Counted from the first letter of the stretch, positions 22,778 through 34,445 are shown. The stretch is 64,000 bases of DNA from Coprinus comatus (GCA_034638255.1 JAWPGT010000021.1:1-64000), one strand, 5' to 3'. The notes: generated by a model not told the origin, from the letters alone. Numbers and translations: made by a program.

Positions 22778-24041
22778 CTAGAACCGATCACCAAAAAGGC
22801 ATTTAGGCCTCTTCTCATCCTTTGGAGGTTTCACAGAAGACCACTTCACCGGAGGCTCTGCTTTCTCGAATGCGGTAGTCGCATGAAGCCGCCTCTTCTC
22901 CCTCTGCTCAGCCTCACTCACCTCCTGCTTGTATGTCTGTTGGTACAGTACTGACCTTGTTGTAGGCTTGTACAGATAAAATCTATCATCGTACCAATCA
23001 ACAGCACGCTCCGTACTCCGATAGGGTAACAGTTGAGACAACACTTTGTCATCGTCTATTACCTCGCCTTTCCACTCCGGTAGTGGTTCACAAGGCCAAC
23101 GTCCTCGCCTACGAAAAACTCTCCTGTGCTTATCTTCATCACTACCTTTAAGCATCAATCACCTTTCCCACCAAGCATGTCCCACCTGGATCGGCAATTC
23201 TTGCACAAATCCAAACCTCAACTCTCTGTACCTCGGCTTCCGCAAGACATTGTCCATGAACTCGAAGTATTGCCATTGTTGGTAATGGCTGAGTCCAGAA
23301 ATTTGTTGAAATTCCCGCCAAGAGGGAACTTGCTGATGTCGGTCAGACCGTGACTGGTATACCGATGCGACCCAGAGAAAAGCGGAAAAGTAGGTATCGC
23401 GACCACGGGTACAGGTGGGCGTAAAATGAATGATGGTTTACGGTCACCATGAGCCAATGCTTCCTCTAGTAAAAACACCGTTGTTAGTAAACATGGAAAG
23501 GATCAGTAGTAACAAACCTGAGGCCACCAAAGCCAACCTGTGAAGAAGGTAGAATATACCGTAATGAAATATCCACTGATCCTTCGAGTATTTCGTGGCA
23601 GCGTGGACGTCCGCGATGAACTCCGTCAGATCATCCAACATCGCTACCTCCAAGTCGTCGGCCTTGAAATTGCATAGCCGAGGAAACATGAACAGTGTTC
23701 TGGCTGTTACGTCTGGAGTCAGAGTCCGACCGGTACTACAGCATCCATCGCCTTTGACAGTGAACTCCCGCAGACGATGATGGTCCAACTCAGCATTCAG
23801 CTCCTTTGGCTAATAGGAAATCAGTAAAGTTTACATGAGATAATTGAGTTACACTTACAATTGTTCCAAATTCGCTCTTCTCAAACTTGACGACGTTCTT
23901 CATGGCCAGTCTCACCTCTTCATCTCTCGCCGCGTTCACTTTCCTCATGATTTCCTTTTCATCCTTCGCCTTTGCCTCTTTAATATCCCTTAGATACTGA
24001 TAACGAGGGTCCCTATCTTCGTTTATAGGAATAGGGAACAT
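22778..24041 (-). pseudogene. Family X copy 1 (X1), uncharacterised gene, broken
   Basis: Exon 1 (24041-23859) reads MFPIPINEDRDPRYQYL then AARDEEVRLAMKNVVKFEK and SEFGTI. A 49-bp intron follows. Exon 2 holds KELNAELDHHRLREFTVKGD, DVTARTLFMFPRLCNF and DDLTEFIADVHAATKYSKDQ. After a second intron, the third exon starts EEALAHGDRKPSF. Relative to copy 2, copy 1 has a 1-bp frameshift near 23315, a deletion of about 22 bp near 23217 and a stop near 23157. The C-terminal part (DDDKVLSQLLPYRSTERAVD, WYDDRFYLY, LFGDRF) is intact in frame to 22778. No domain was recognised. The conserved introns show duplication at DNA level, not by retroposition. Confidence 0.7.
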
Positions 24042-24538
24042 GATGTGGTTGCACTTTTGGAGTTGTCTGGGGTTGTCAGTGAGTTTATGTAGAATGCGCT
24101 CGGACCACCGTGGGGCGGGAGTAAAGATGTGATCTGATCCGCACGGACATTTGGTTTTGGTGGCTGTGTCTCCACGGATCAAAATCACAAATCACCAAAG
24201 TGCTAATGACCGTCACTGTGACATGGACCCTTAATCAATTGTGATCAGTGCTAGAACTTCAAACAGAAGTATGTATTAGATTAAAGTACCAAGTGCTCTA
24301 CTAGTCTAATCAGGTGTAGACATGCTATAAGAGTTTCTGAAGCCTTTTGCACTTTTTTTTATATAGCCAAGTTATGAATGACAGAAGTCTTCCTAGAATG
24401 GTAACCACTCATTAATACTCAAAAATTGAGCCCGAACATAATGTCAGGGGTCATTAAAGCTACAACTTTTTCGGAAGCATTTGACAATCGTCACGAAATG
24501 TATTGTTTTGATGTGTGATTTAGGATGCATTCATGCAT

Positions 24539-24580
24539 ACTATCATCTATCGGATGTTCGTATTCCACACTTGTTCGTAT
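24539..24580 (+). repeat. Inverted repeat, left arm (42 bp)
   Basis: ACTATCATCTATCGGATGTT and the following bases to 24580 reappear inverted at 26037-26078 with two mismatches in 42 bp. Confidence 0.85.
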
Positions 24581-25935
24581 CGTCACTGTGCACATGATCG
24601 CGACTGTGATGTGTTTTCATACTCCGCTGATCCTTTCCAATTCATTTGCAGTACGAAGTACGTACATGAGCGTACATGACACGAACTGGCACTTGGTGTT
24701 GACATCATCATTGTTCTCATCAACAATATTCAACTACCGCTTTGCCGTGCCTCGGCAAGCGTGACGATGCCCTTAAAAGTCAACCTCTTAGCTCGTTGAA
24801 TTTTGCATAAAAAAGAACATGGAGCTTTACAGAACAATTAGGAGTATTGATATATGAAGATACAATATAATTTTAGCAAGGGAAGCACCATAAATAAGGC
24901 TCCAACCATATACATTATATATACACCTCACAGCCCAATTTATATATATATAGTGTATACTATATATTAATCGATTAATATACAGTATATAATAAGTTGT
25001 ATATAGAAGAAGCAAAAAAAATAATTTTATATGTCATTTGGGTTAAAAACTCCACTTCTAATCTATAGCTGAGTCATAGCTAGTGTTGTGAAATAGAGTA
25101 GGTAACAATGTATTAATTTTTGTAACACTACAGATGGTGTTGTGGATCCATGTTGCAATCATGGGTGTCCGGAGACTAGTTTTCTTTCCGGGTAAGGACC
25201 TCGGGTAGTCTCCACACATCCTCCCAAGCCAGGAAACCCACTGCCAACCCCTTGTCCAGAGCTTTTTATAATAATTAACAAGCAAAGAGAACATTTGTGA
25301 TATCAAATATATTATTCTAGACTCCTTATTCTTGTTTTCAATGAACAATATAAACTAAATACTATACAATATAATTACACTATAAGTCAAAATTCTGTTG
25401 CACCCCCTATATCTATTATACAAAAGACAAAGGCTTTTTCTCACGAGACAAACGTCAAAGACAAACGTCAAAATGCTCCAATTAAAAAATACTATACGCA
25501 GTTTAGTGTCAAGCCAAGCACGAAAGACGATTGGCCGGAAGGTCAATTTGCGTGGAGATCGAGTGGAGAAGTGGACACGATAACATTTAAAACGGTAATA
25601 TTACGTGAATAATGGGTGCACGATGACGATGAACAGCGTCATGTTCTAACGCAAAGGGAAACAGTGACATCGAATGTTAAATACCAAATATGTAGTCCAT
25701 CCATCTAGAGAATCTCCTTTCATCTGGATCCTGGAGCTGTTCCACTTGCTTAGGACTTCAACAGAATAGATGTAGAACTCACTGTCAGCAACTCAATATT
25801 AGGAAATCGTTCTGTTTTAATCCCTATTCAAAACTCACTAGACACGGGCTTAACATACCATCATGTGCATGACAGAATTAGCCCCAAGTCAGATACATAC
25901 ATCCTATGGGGATTTCGACAGTTCACTGACCCTAG

Positions 25936-25963
25936 CCCGTGCGTAGCACGGGTGCACCGCTAG
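25936..25963 (+). mobile_element. Helitron-type 3-prime terminus
   Basis: A perfect 7-bp stem, CCCGTGC-GTA-GCACGGG (25936-25952), is followed after seven bases by CTAG (25960-25963) and then T. A GC-rich hairpin just upstream of CTRR with a T in the 3-prime flank is the established signature of Helitron rolling-circle transposon ends. The 5-prime end (TC) was not located, and no Rep-helicase is present, so this would be a non-autonomous or truncated element. Confidence 0.65.
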
Positions 25964-26036
25964 TAGATACATAATGTATATAGAAACAACTATATTTATA
26001 TTGTAATTAATTTGTCCTTAACCATAAAAGCCAACA

Positions 26037-26078
26037 ATACGAACAAGTGTGGAATACGAACATCTGATGGATGATAGT
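26037..26078 (-). repeat. Inverted repeat, right arm (42 bp)
   Basis: Partner of 24539-24580; see that entry. It abuts the point where similarity to the X2 upstream flank resumes. Confidence 0.85.
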
Positions 26079-26084
26079 ACCTTA

Positions 26085-26356
26085 GATCAAGTGTATGATA
26101 GAAATGTAACGGTATAGTTTTCATACTCATACGTACACAGTTGTACAAAACAAAGGAACAAGAAACAGAAACAAATCGATACAAATTACATAAACTGATG
26201 CCCTCAGTTACTCCTCAAAAATCATCATAATGATCATTGATTCTCACGAAAAATCGACCTTTCACAAACCACCACACCACACACGGTCCACATCATATCG
26301 TTCAAGAAACCAAATTCATATCCACAAATCCACTACTCCTAAAACTTCAGACCTCA
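26085..26356 (-). repeat. Duplicated X upstream flank, inverted relative to 34663-34940
   Basis: The reverse complement matches 34663-34940 closely: for example the segments around ACTGATGCCCTCAGTTACTC and ACCACACCACACACGGTCCA. It is the outward continuation of the X1/X2 inverted duplication. Confidence 0.8.
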
Positions 26357-26420
26357 ATTCTAGGTCTCCCAAATCCTCTCAACAACATCTCAACATATCT
26401 CACTTAATCCCTTCCTCCCA

Positions 26421-26757
26421 TCAAAATTCCATAACAGAACCCAGATCAGATCCATCGCCTTCATTAACAAGATCATCCCAAGTCTTTTTCGGAGTAGCCA
26501 TAGCCGTAGCCTTTCCTTTTCCCTTTCCTTGTCCCTGACCTTGTCCCTGACCTTGACCTTGACCTTTTCCTGGTCCTTGTACTCGTTCCCGTTCCCGAGT
26601 TTGAACTTGAACTTGAGGACGTACAGGTGCTTTCCCTTTCCCTTTCGAATTCGAATAAACACTTGAAGCCGGAGTTGAAACCGAAACCGTAGATCCAGCT
26701 GTAGACATTGCTTTGTTTGTATTAGGACTTCTCCACGATTGTTGTTGCTGCTGCTGC

Positions 26758-26813
<56 letters not shown>

Positions 26814-29017
26814 GGAATTGTTTTTGATTCGCTCTCGGACTCTGAGGACTACTGGGACCACGAGGACCAGGACTGAATCCAGGTCCAGATTTAACGCTAA
26901 CAATATCAGTAACTTCACTTTTCGCCCCACGTTGCTTTGCATCGCGTGCTAAAAACAGACGAGAAAAAAATGGTTATTAAAACACCAATAAAACGTAAAC
27001 CAATAGACTTACTTTTCGTATTTCCCCAGTTACCTTTTCGTTTCGGAATTTTCTTAGGTTTCGCAGCTCCTCCTCCATTATCACTACCTTTTTCACCAAC
27101 ACTTGCACCATCTTCAACTTCTGTATCTTCATCTTCATCGATTAAACTTTGATCATCGTCATCGTCATCCCGGTACCTATTCCTATTCCTGTTGTTCCTA
27201 TTTTTATTCCTCGCAACATCCTCTGATTCCTTACTGTCACTGTCACTGTCAGTATCACTATTCTCCGCATCTTCCGATTCACTATCCTCTTCATCACTCC
27301 CTTTCTCTTTCTTCTCTTTTCTTTTCCCGTCTTCCCCATCCGCATCCTCATCCGTATCATCACTATCTTTATCTGAATCATCATCATCCTTACTCCCGCT
27401 CTTCTTCTTATTCTTTCTCTTCAATTTCGCAGCTCTCTCCTTCTCCCTCTTCTTCCTGTCTTCCATTTCTTGAATTCTCTTCTTCTCTCTCTCAACTCTC
27501 TTGGCAAAGGGACAAATCCCTTTACTACAAACAGCTCCATGAATAGGACACAACTCTCCTTCTCTAACTTTTCTAAAAGCTCTTTGTCGAACAGGTACAA
27601 GACTCTTAGGATCATTCCATAAATTAACTCGTTCCCTATCTCTTTCCTGTGATGGTGATGGTGGATATTGTTCTTGAATACGTATAATCCTAGCAACACG
27701 TGGTTCTTCAAAATCATTATCCGAATCATCATAATCATCATCTGATGCCTCTGCTAATACTGATGAAATAGAAGAAGGACCTCTATAACCTGAAGTTGAA
27801 ACAGATACCCTAGCGAATTGATTTCCAAGTTCTTCAAAAGATGAAGAACCAGTTGGATTTGCTGGTCGAGCGGTAATACCAGGTGGTGGACCATAAGATG
27901 TTGAATTTCCTTTAGATAAACCAGGAGAAGGTGAAGGTGCGGATTTAGTTTGAGTAATTGGAACCAATGGACGTCCCCAAGCAGAATCGGGTGGTGGTGA
28001 CACTGGAGGAGATATAGGAGCTGGACCTGGAGTCGTACCTGAACCTGAAGGACTAGTAGGTGACTTGGACTTTGAGGATGGGGGAACAACTGGAGTCTTC
28101 CCTATTATATGCATGAGAGTGTTTAACTTTTAAGGATCAATGAAACATACAAGCATTTGGATCGAGTGTGGACTTTCCCTTTCCTTTATTTCCTCCCTTT
28201 GGCTGTGTAGATGGATTGATATTAACACCTGCTTTGCCAAAAGCCAAGAGCTCGAGCCAGGAACTAGAAAAAGGTCAGAAAGTGTGGTAGACGAAATCGC
28301 ATATAAAGTATCACCTGGAGCTGGAGGGGGCCTAGGAGGCGGTAGTTTTGTATCCCTTGGAATTGGACGACACATGGATTTGTTAGTGACATCCTCGAAT
28401 GGCAGATCGCACCAGAAAGTCTTTGGGTAAGGATATACGATACGCCTGCATAATCGGATATTAGCTGAGTAGGTGAAGGGGGAGTGAACGGTTACCTATT
28501 CTTAACATGCCAACCCCTGAAGATTTCGTCTTCTGCATGAAGATATTTCCAGCCTAGCGCCCAAAGGTCTACAAAGCTAAACTTGGCACGATGAGTTGGG
28601 CTTACCATCTTTCTGAGCAGCTCTTGCGTTTGAATAGACGCTAAAGTAGACCTTTGTACTCTTGTCCTTCTCCTCGCTGGTTGGTTCTTTCAAGAAGCGA
28701 TACCACTTGTGTTCACCCAGCAGGACGTCAAAGTTTCTGAGCTGTTTGCTAACTTCTGCGATGAGCATGCCTCTTGCCTGAACGAAAGAAAGACGCTCTC
28801 AGCTTAGATTTGGGAAATGAATAAAGGAAAAAGACGCCACCGAAGGCTTGTAGTGAATGCCGACTGCATATTCCTCACCGACGATGCATGCCAGCCACCT
28901 CATACACTCTTTGAAGTCTTGGATGACTTCCATGTTGGCGTTGAGTGGGTAGGGATGCACCACCGAGAAGAACTTGGAGTCCTCAACTGGCTCAGGCGAC
29001 TTTGGACGTTTTGGCAT
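26421..29017 (-). CDS. Conserved basidiomycete protein with acidic/basic tracts, CPIHGAVC motif and polyQ
   Basis: A multi-exon minus-strand gene. The N-terminal exons encode MPKRPKSPEPVEDSKFF, KECMRWLACIVGEEYAVGIH, MLIAEVSKQLRNFDVLLGEH and LHAEDEIFRGWHVKNR. The long middle exon (about 28100-26950) is Pro/Ser-rich, then has CPIHGAVCSKGICPFAKR (four Cys and one His, possibly a small metal site), a Lys/Arg/Glu coiled-coil-like stretch and a long Asp/Glu/Ser block. The last exon contains about 24 Gln in a row, then a GQGQG-type repeat and ends KKTWDDLVNEGDGSDLGSVM. The start is the Met of MPKRPK; a Met seven codons earlier is possible. It lies 68 bp after the stop of the ABC gene on the same strand. 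Composition suggests a nuclear or RNA-associated protein, but function is unknown. Confidence 0.75.
26738..26811 (-). repeat. Trinucleotide repeat encoding polyglutamine
   Basis: About 24 consecutive TTG/CTG triplets on the plus strand (CAA/CAG on the coding strand), mostly TTG with a CTG cluster at the start. It lies inside the last exon of the preceding gene. Confidence 0.95.
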
Positions 29018-29084
29018 TGTTCGAGTTGAAAGAGGCAAGGGAACGGTAGCTCTATTTATAGCATCTTATCGATAAATAACGTGA

Positions 29085-31071
29085 TCACAGTACAAAACGC
29101 TTAACCCCGTCCTCTGCACTCCACGGCACCTCGGACTCCCAGTGGGTCACAACAACCACTGCCTGGTCATTGCCTACTCGTTCTCGCAGGTACTTTTGCG
29201 AACTACGAACCATCTCCTCACTCATCCCACTCCACACCTCATCCAACAACACCAACGGAGGTCTACCAACCAATGCTCGCATCAACAACACTACCCTCTG
29301 TTCACCAGCACCCAGCTCACTAAACCTCAGTCTAGAAAATTCTTGAGCAACTTCTCTGGGGAATTCTGATGGAGTCCAGGCAGAAGGGCCTAGATTTTCC
29401 AACATTTCCCACATCCGTTGTGTTCTCCAATCACGCAGCGACTCTTCTCCAGGTCCAGTAGCCCCTATTCCACCTCCTGCAAGTGGTACAAACGCTCCTT
29501 CAAACCCAGTTCCTATAGCATCCCAAACACTCATCCCAGGGTGTTGTCTCGGAAACGCATCAGCCAGTTCCGGTGACACAACACCTATAGACTGTCGTAG
29601 AAGTGGTGTTGGGATTCGTTTTCGTTGATTGAGGACGTATTTAGATGGTATAGAAGGATGAGGTGGTGATGGAAGAATGAGGTGATTTTGTACATAAGAC
29701 TGCGGATGATCTCCAAGAACAAGCGATAACAACGTCGTTTTCCCAGATCCTAAAATATCATTGAATAAAATAGAATTTTAAAGCATATCCAGAACATACC
29801 ATTAGCACCTTGTAAATGCCATCGTTCACCTTGCCTAACTTGCCAATTAATATTCTTCAAAACCTCACTATCCCCATACTTGACATTCACATTCCGCATT
29901 TCCATAACCATAGGTCCTGTACTTTGTCCAAGAGTTCCAATGCCAGACGAAACAGCATCAGACACATCATCATGTTTTATGAGTGGAATAACACAATCTT
30001 TAGTTCCGACGGTAACAGTTCCATCTTGTACAAGCGCCAAATGTGTAATCCATTCCGGAATTTCGTCTTGTGTTCGTAATCCAATTATAATCCTCGGTTT
30101 TTGCGATTCATGTAGTTTATGAAGAAGTTGTAGTAGCTTTGGTCGACCAGCAATATCAAGACCAGCTATAATAAAATCAGAAAAATCACAACTAAGAAAG
30201 AAAAAAAATTACGCACTCAGAGGTTCATCCAAAAGAAGAATTTCAGGTTTCTTCAAAATGGCTCTAACAATCCTAGCTCTCCTCTTCTGTCCATTACTCA
30301 ACGTAACAAACGGAACATCCAACAACCTTTCCAAATCCATTTCCTTAACCAACTGTTCAAACAACAACCTATCTTCTTCATTCAACTTGACCACCTCTTC
30401 AAATCTTTTCTTCTTCACAACTTTATCATTGTTTAACCTATCCTCAGCAGCAAATGGATCCGGTTTTACTTCAGGTAAACTTTCAGGAAACATACTTTCT
30501 CTTAAAGTCATAACATCTTCATCTCTAACAGCTCCATAACGTGCTGTATAATCATAAAATGCACCCCTGCTTGATTTGACCTATGTGAAAAAGAAACACT
30601 ACCAACACGAGTATACGGATCAATATCTTTTCCTAAAAACGGATAAAGATATTGATTTTCCGTCGAGGATGAAATTGAGGATGAGGTTGATGAAGAGACA
30701 CGTAAATGTCCTAATAACGTCTACATTATCTTTTAGCACTTGAGAGGAGAAAATAAAATAATAAAAAAAGAGACGGGAATACATACACGAAATAGAGCAC
30801 CCTTCCCATTTATACCAGAAGTAGCACTAATAACAGCCCAAGCTTCACCTTCATTAACTTCCCATTCTACCTCTTTTAAAATAGCTTTTCGATTCGAAGG
30901 ATCACCGAATGGATGGATTGAAGATGATTTTGGTATTTTGATTATTGGTTTGGAGTTTGGTGTAGAAGTTATAGGAATTGTATTTGTATCCGTAGATTTA
31001 GAAATTGAATAATATCTTCTGAGAAGAGTAGATGGACATAAATGTAACTGTCGACTATGTCGTTGAAACAT
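29085..31071 (-). CDS. Tandem ABC ATPase, ModF/PhrA and yeast YDR061W type
   Basis: Two nucleotide-binding domains and no membrane segments, so not a classical transporter. The start at 31071 gives an Arg/Ser-rich, acid-poor leader (MFQRHSRQLHLCPSTLLRRY) fitting a mitochondrial targeting peptide. Domain 1 has a degenerate P-loop (TSGINGKGALFR, Gly instead of Ser/Thr after Lys), signature LSNGQKRRARIVRA and Walker B EILLLDEPLSAGLD. Domain 2 has a canonical P-loop GANGSGKTTLL, a signature-like SELGAGEQRVVLLMRAL and Walker B PPLVLLDEVWSGM. Exon 1 is 31071-30787, exon 2 begins at 30720, and introns interrupt between LSA and GLDI and inside the second P-loop. The family role is not established. 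Confidence 0.88.
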
Positions 31072-31512
31072 GTGTGTAGTGAGTAAAGCCAAGAAGTAAG
31101 CCCCCCCTTTCGGAGTGGCTTTGTTTGGTATTGGGATGTTTTTTAAATATTGACTACATGGGAAGAAATGTTGGGAAACAGAGACAAGAGATTGTATATT
31201 TAACTTAGTATGAATTTTTCTACTATACACTGTACAACCAAGGAAATATTTACGCTTGACAGAGATATCGAGCTCAGACCACGAACCCAGCGTGACAGGT
31301 CATGTGACAATTTTTATTTAATAGTCACGCTAGTGCCACACTCCTTTATAGGGCAATGTTAGTATTTTGATGATTGTTTACATGTGTTAGATTACCGTGT
31401 TATTATTGTGTTAATAACGAGTTACTAACATGGGTATCATTGTCATGAAATATACCTATGTTATCTATTGTAATCAATTATTCTAGACCCCAAAATTTCA
31501 AATTATCAGGCC
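31072..31512. other. Divergent promoter interval
   Basis: Between the ABC gene and the next plus-strand ORF. AT-rich, no coding signal. Confidence 0.5.
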
Positions 31513-31890
31513 ATGACAATTAGCGATCACAATCTTTGTCTCATTCTCACCAATATGGCTTATCCTGAAGCCCATACATTAACACAACAGAATATTTCTG
31601 ATATTCTGGCTCGACTTGCTATATTACTTGACTTCTTGCCCACCGAATTGCCTGAAGGAACACTACAACAGTCCAAATATTCTGCATTTACGAACTTTGC
31701 ACTTGATTTGGAGATTTTGGAGAAGACTGGAGATGAGGTTGCTACTTTAGGAGAGCAACTCGAGCACATTTTTGGTTGGAGGGCTCGAACTTCAGGTGAT
31801 GGTGTAATACCAATTGAAGAGCGTGGATTACCCATCAAAGCGATACATCCTCTCCTTGCCGACTTTCTTACTCCTTTAACCCTACTTTGA
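31513..31890 (+). CDS. Hypothetical 125-residue protein
   Basis: A single open frame, MTISDHNLCLILTNMAYPEA to a TGA at 31888. It is mildly acidic, with an amphipathic region (NISDILARLAILLDFLPTEL) and no signal peptide or domain I recognise. It could be an upstream exon of the Crinkler-kinase gene just downstream, but its frame does not join to that exon through the GTAAAG donor at 31903. It is therefore listed separately. Confidence 0.4.
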   Translation: MTISDHNLCLILTNMAYPEAHTLTQQNISDILARLAILLDFLPTELPEGTLQQSKYSAFTNFALDLEILEKTGDEVATLGEQLEHIFGWRARTSGDGVIPIEERGLPIKAIHPLLADFLTPLTLL

Positions 31891-31957
31891 CTAGAGGTAA
31901 AGTCGTTCTTGCATTACTCACACAACCTATCTAATATTTATACCACGGGAACTATAG

Positions 31958-33780
31958 AAAAATCATAACTTCATTTTTATCGTCGAAGGAGATCCCCAAG
32001 CTAGTGAAATCTCTGTACAACTCCCTTCACACGCCCTCATAGCCGATTTCATACGTGCTGCTAATGATGAGAGGGAACGCCACAATCTTCCCGGTGGACC
32101 GTTCGCTGCATATCGCATTGATCATGCCGACGATGTACTATCAGGATATCATATACCTGATGGAATTCCCGTTCTTCAGGGAAGGAGGAAATTAAGTGAG
32201 CTATATCCGAATGGAATTCCAAAGGATGTTGTTCATTTTTGTCTCCGGAAAATACGAGGTATGTCAATACTGCATATATTTTAATTTCATGAGCCAATTA
32301 TATGCGCCTTAGTTTCAGGCGTATTGCCTACTGCTACTCTTCCTCGGATTCCACACAATGGTTAGTCTCTTGTCTAATATATGCGGAGAAATACCCTTGC
32401 TTAGTCCTTACTTAGAGACTTGGGATACTTTGGAGCGGATCAAGAAGCGCGGTTCTCCATCGACTGCAGCGTATGGGAAAACGTTCGCGAAGGGACAAGA
32501 AAAGGATGAAAGTGCTATCTATAATGGTCGTCCTTACACTCGCTCTGGCCCTCGTCTTCAGCCATTCATTCAAGTATTCTCTAACAATCTTCGGTCTCCA
32601 ACCTCTCTACCAAGTGTTGCGATGCGGAAACTTGCAACCAGACTAATGACAGAATCTTCCACGTTCTACGACCACGAAGATACTAGACCGTTTATATTTA
32701 ACCAGTATTTGAACAGTATATTGGATATCCATGCGGCGGGGCGAGACATGGACATGAACGCAGTCAAAGGAATAAAAGTGGTTTACGAAGGGAAGGACAG
32801 TCTTGCTATGAATGTGGATGTGACTTTTCATGCCATTATGAGCTATGTACACACCTGGGGGAATCCTCATGTTGAATATGAGGTAGGTGTGCGCTTTTTG
32901 TTTTATTTCACATATTGACTTTATTAACCGAGACTACATCTTTAACGGACGTCTGTTGTTGTCCTTCATTCATTGTCTGTATCGCCGGACCCTGGTTTAG
33001 CATCGCTGCTGCTGCAGTAATTGACGGGCATGTCGTTTATGACAAACTCACCGACTTTGTCGAGTTATCAGACCCCTATAATGAAGAAGCAATGGACCGC
33101 ATCGCCAATATACTCTCGTCGCTTCGCCTAGGATTTCAAACATTATGCTTGTGGTATGATACTCTTGATAAAGAATTCGAGAAACCTCGCAAGAATTTCC
33201 CGTTTATTCGACTCGAGACTTTGTGGACGAGACAGATTTGAAGAAATATAACCTCCACTTCACTTCCTCTCTATGCATGGAACCTCATCGACTCACTTTT
33301 CATGCTATAGCGACAAATGAAGAGTCGAAGGAATCGAAGGAGGTCATTGTCAAATTTGTCTATCGGTATTCAGCAGATGCGCATCATCTCCTTGCCAATG
33401 CCGGTTACGCAACAAAACTCTTGTATGATGGAACCAAGGCCTCGGAACCTCAATTTGGTCCACTCAAAATGGTTATCATGGAATACTTACCCGAAAACGA
33501 GAATCTTGGGAATCGAGAAGTTGCCATTGAAACTGTTCGAACAGCTCTTGAAATATTACATGACAAGGATATGGTATTTGGTGATCTTCGATCGTCTAAC
33601 GTTTTGACAGCAAAGGAAGGGGTGAAACTTGTTGGCTTTGATTGGGCTGGGAAGGAAGGAGAGACTAGGTGGTCAATGAATTTAAATCCGGAAGTACGCT
33701 GGCCTACAAATGTTCAAGAAGAAGGTGGTTACATTTTGAAAGCGCATGATTTGGAAATGCTTCAACATCTCTATGATTGA
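31958..33780 (+). CDS. Crinkler-type ubiquitin-like N-domain with C-terminal kinase-like domain, probable frameshift
   Basis: The first visible exon (from an ACTATAG acceptor at 31957) encodes NFIFIVEGDPQASEISVQLP, ALIADFIRAANDERERHNLP and ends KLSELYPNGIPKDVVHFCLR. This is the pattern of the Crinkler (CRN/SSCRP) ubiquitin-like N-domain. After short exons (VLPTATLPRIPHN) a long middle region follows (SPYLETWDTLERIKKR onward). A C-terminal kinase-like domain has a catalytic loop FGDLRSSNVL and metal motif FDWAGKEGETRW, then NLNPEVRWP. Between 33185 and 33230 the middle exon frame stops while the kinase frame is already open (EFPVYSTRDFVDETD), and no usable intron joins them, so a frameshift or error is likely. 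The start codon was not found. Such proteins are known in fungi as putative secreted or nuclear effectors; that role here is inference. Confidence 0.7.
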
Positions 33781-33869
33781 AAACTTGTATCAAGGCTTAG
33801 TTTTTAGTATGGAGGGTTTCTGTCCTAGCCTCTAGGCCGCAACATGTCCTACTGTAGATTCAGGGATAA

Positions 33870-34445
33870 GTTCCCAATAGGTTGATTCCACCAGGCTTTG
33901 TATTTTGTAGAGCAGTTTCCGGTGTGTATGATAGCTTGTAAGACGTTTTTAAATAAAAAAAAAAAATGAAAAAGCTCAAATTTAACTCACCCAAGGCCCA
34001 AGGGAGACGGAGTGTAAACACTACACATCTACCTCGTCACCTAGTGACATCATCGACCAAGACACTGACGCAACTGCATATAACGAGATAAAAATACTAA
34101 CATCGAAAGGTATATGAGATGGGCTTCTCCTCATCTTGTACCCCATCGTTCCCTTCCAAGTTCCCGCTTCCCTCACGTTCTCATATTATTACTTGTACTT
34201 TACTGTGCGCACTCCTGTCTAATATAATAACTTTGTGGCCGTTACCTTGCGCCTTCGTGCGTTATTATATTTATTCATTTCTCAGCGAGCCGTCCCGACT
34301 TTCACGGAGATGCTATAGGAGCAAGGTACTTGGCATCTTCACTCATTACTATAACTGCATCGGATATATGCGGGTAATCGTTCTAATAAGAATCAATAGT
34401 AAATACTATGTTGTGAATGGGTATTCATTGTACTGAAAAATTATA
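33870..34445 (-). pseudogene. BTB-like paralog debris (copy F)
   Basis: Plus-strand segments match the reverse of other copies: TTCCACCAGGCTTTGTATTT (exon 4), TCACCCAAGG with GGGAGACGGAG (exon 3 end), TGCATCGGATATATGCGGGT (exon 3) and TTCATTGTACTGAAAAAT (exon 2). They occur in collinear order but with foreign sequence between and no reading frame. It is a decayed copy. Confidence 0.7.

Larger units (their letters stand above)
24210..26036. other. Insert in the family X1 upstream region, AT-rich, mobile-element remnants
   Basis: When the X1 upstream flank is compared with the X2 flank (34663-34965), matching stops near 24210 and resumes near 26085, leaving about 1.9 kb present only here. It contains a Helitron-like 3-prime end, a 42-bp inverted repeat pair and an AT-rich core at 24780-25060. 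No transposase or Rep/helicase ORF is visible. Confidence 0.55.

Noticed and set aside
26713..26952. Plus-strand ORF with a long run of Cys codons
   Set aside because: It is the antisense reading of the polyQ triplet repeat; the minus-strand frame belongs to a long coherent gene.
27192..27741. Several long ORFs on both strands, Ser- or His-rich
   Set aside because: They are shadows of the acidic/Ser repeat codons of the 26421-29017 gene.
31513..31890. ORF as the first exon of the Crinkler-kinase
   Set aside because: Its frame ends at 31888 before the GTAAAG donor and the alternative frame has no supported Met; kept as a separate low-confidence ORF.
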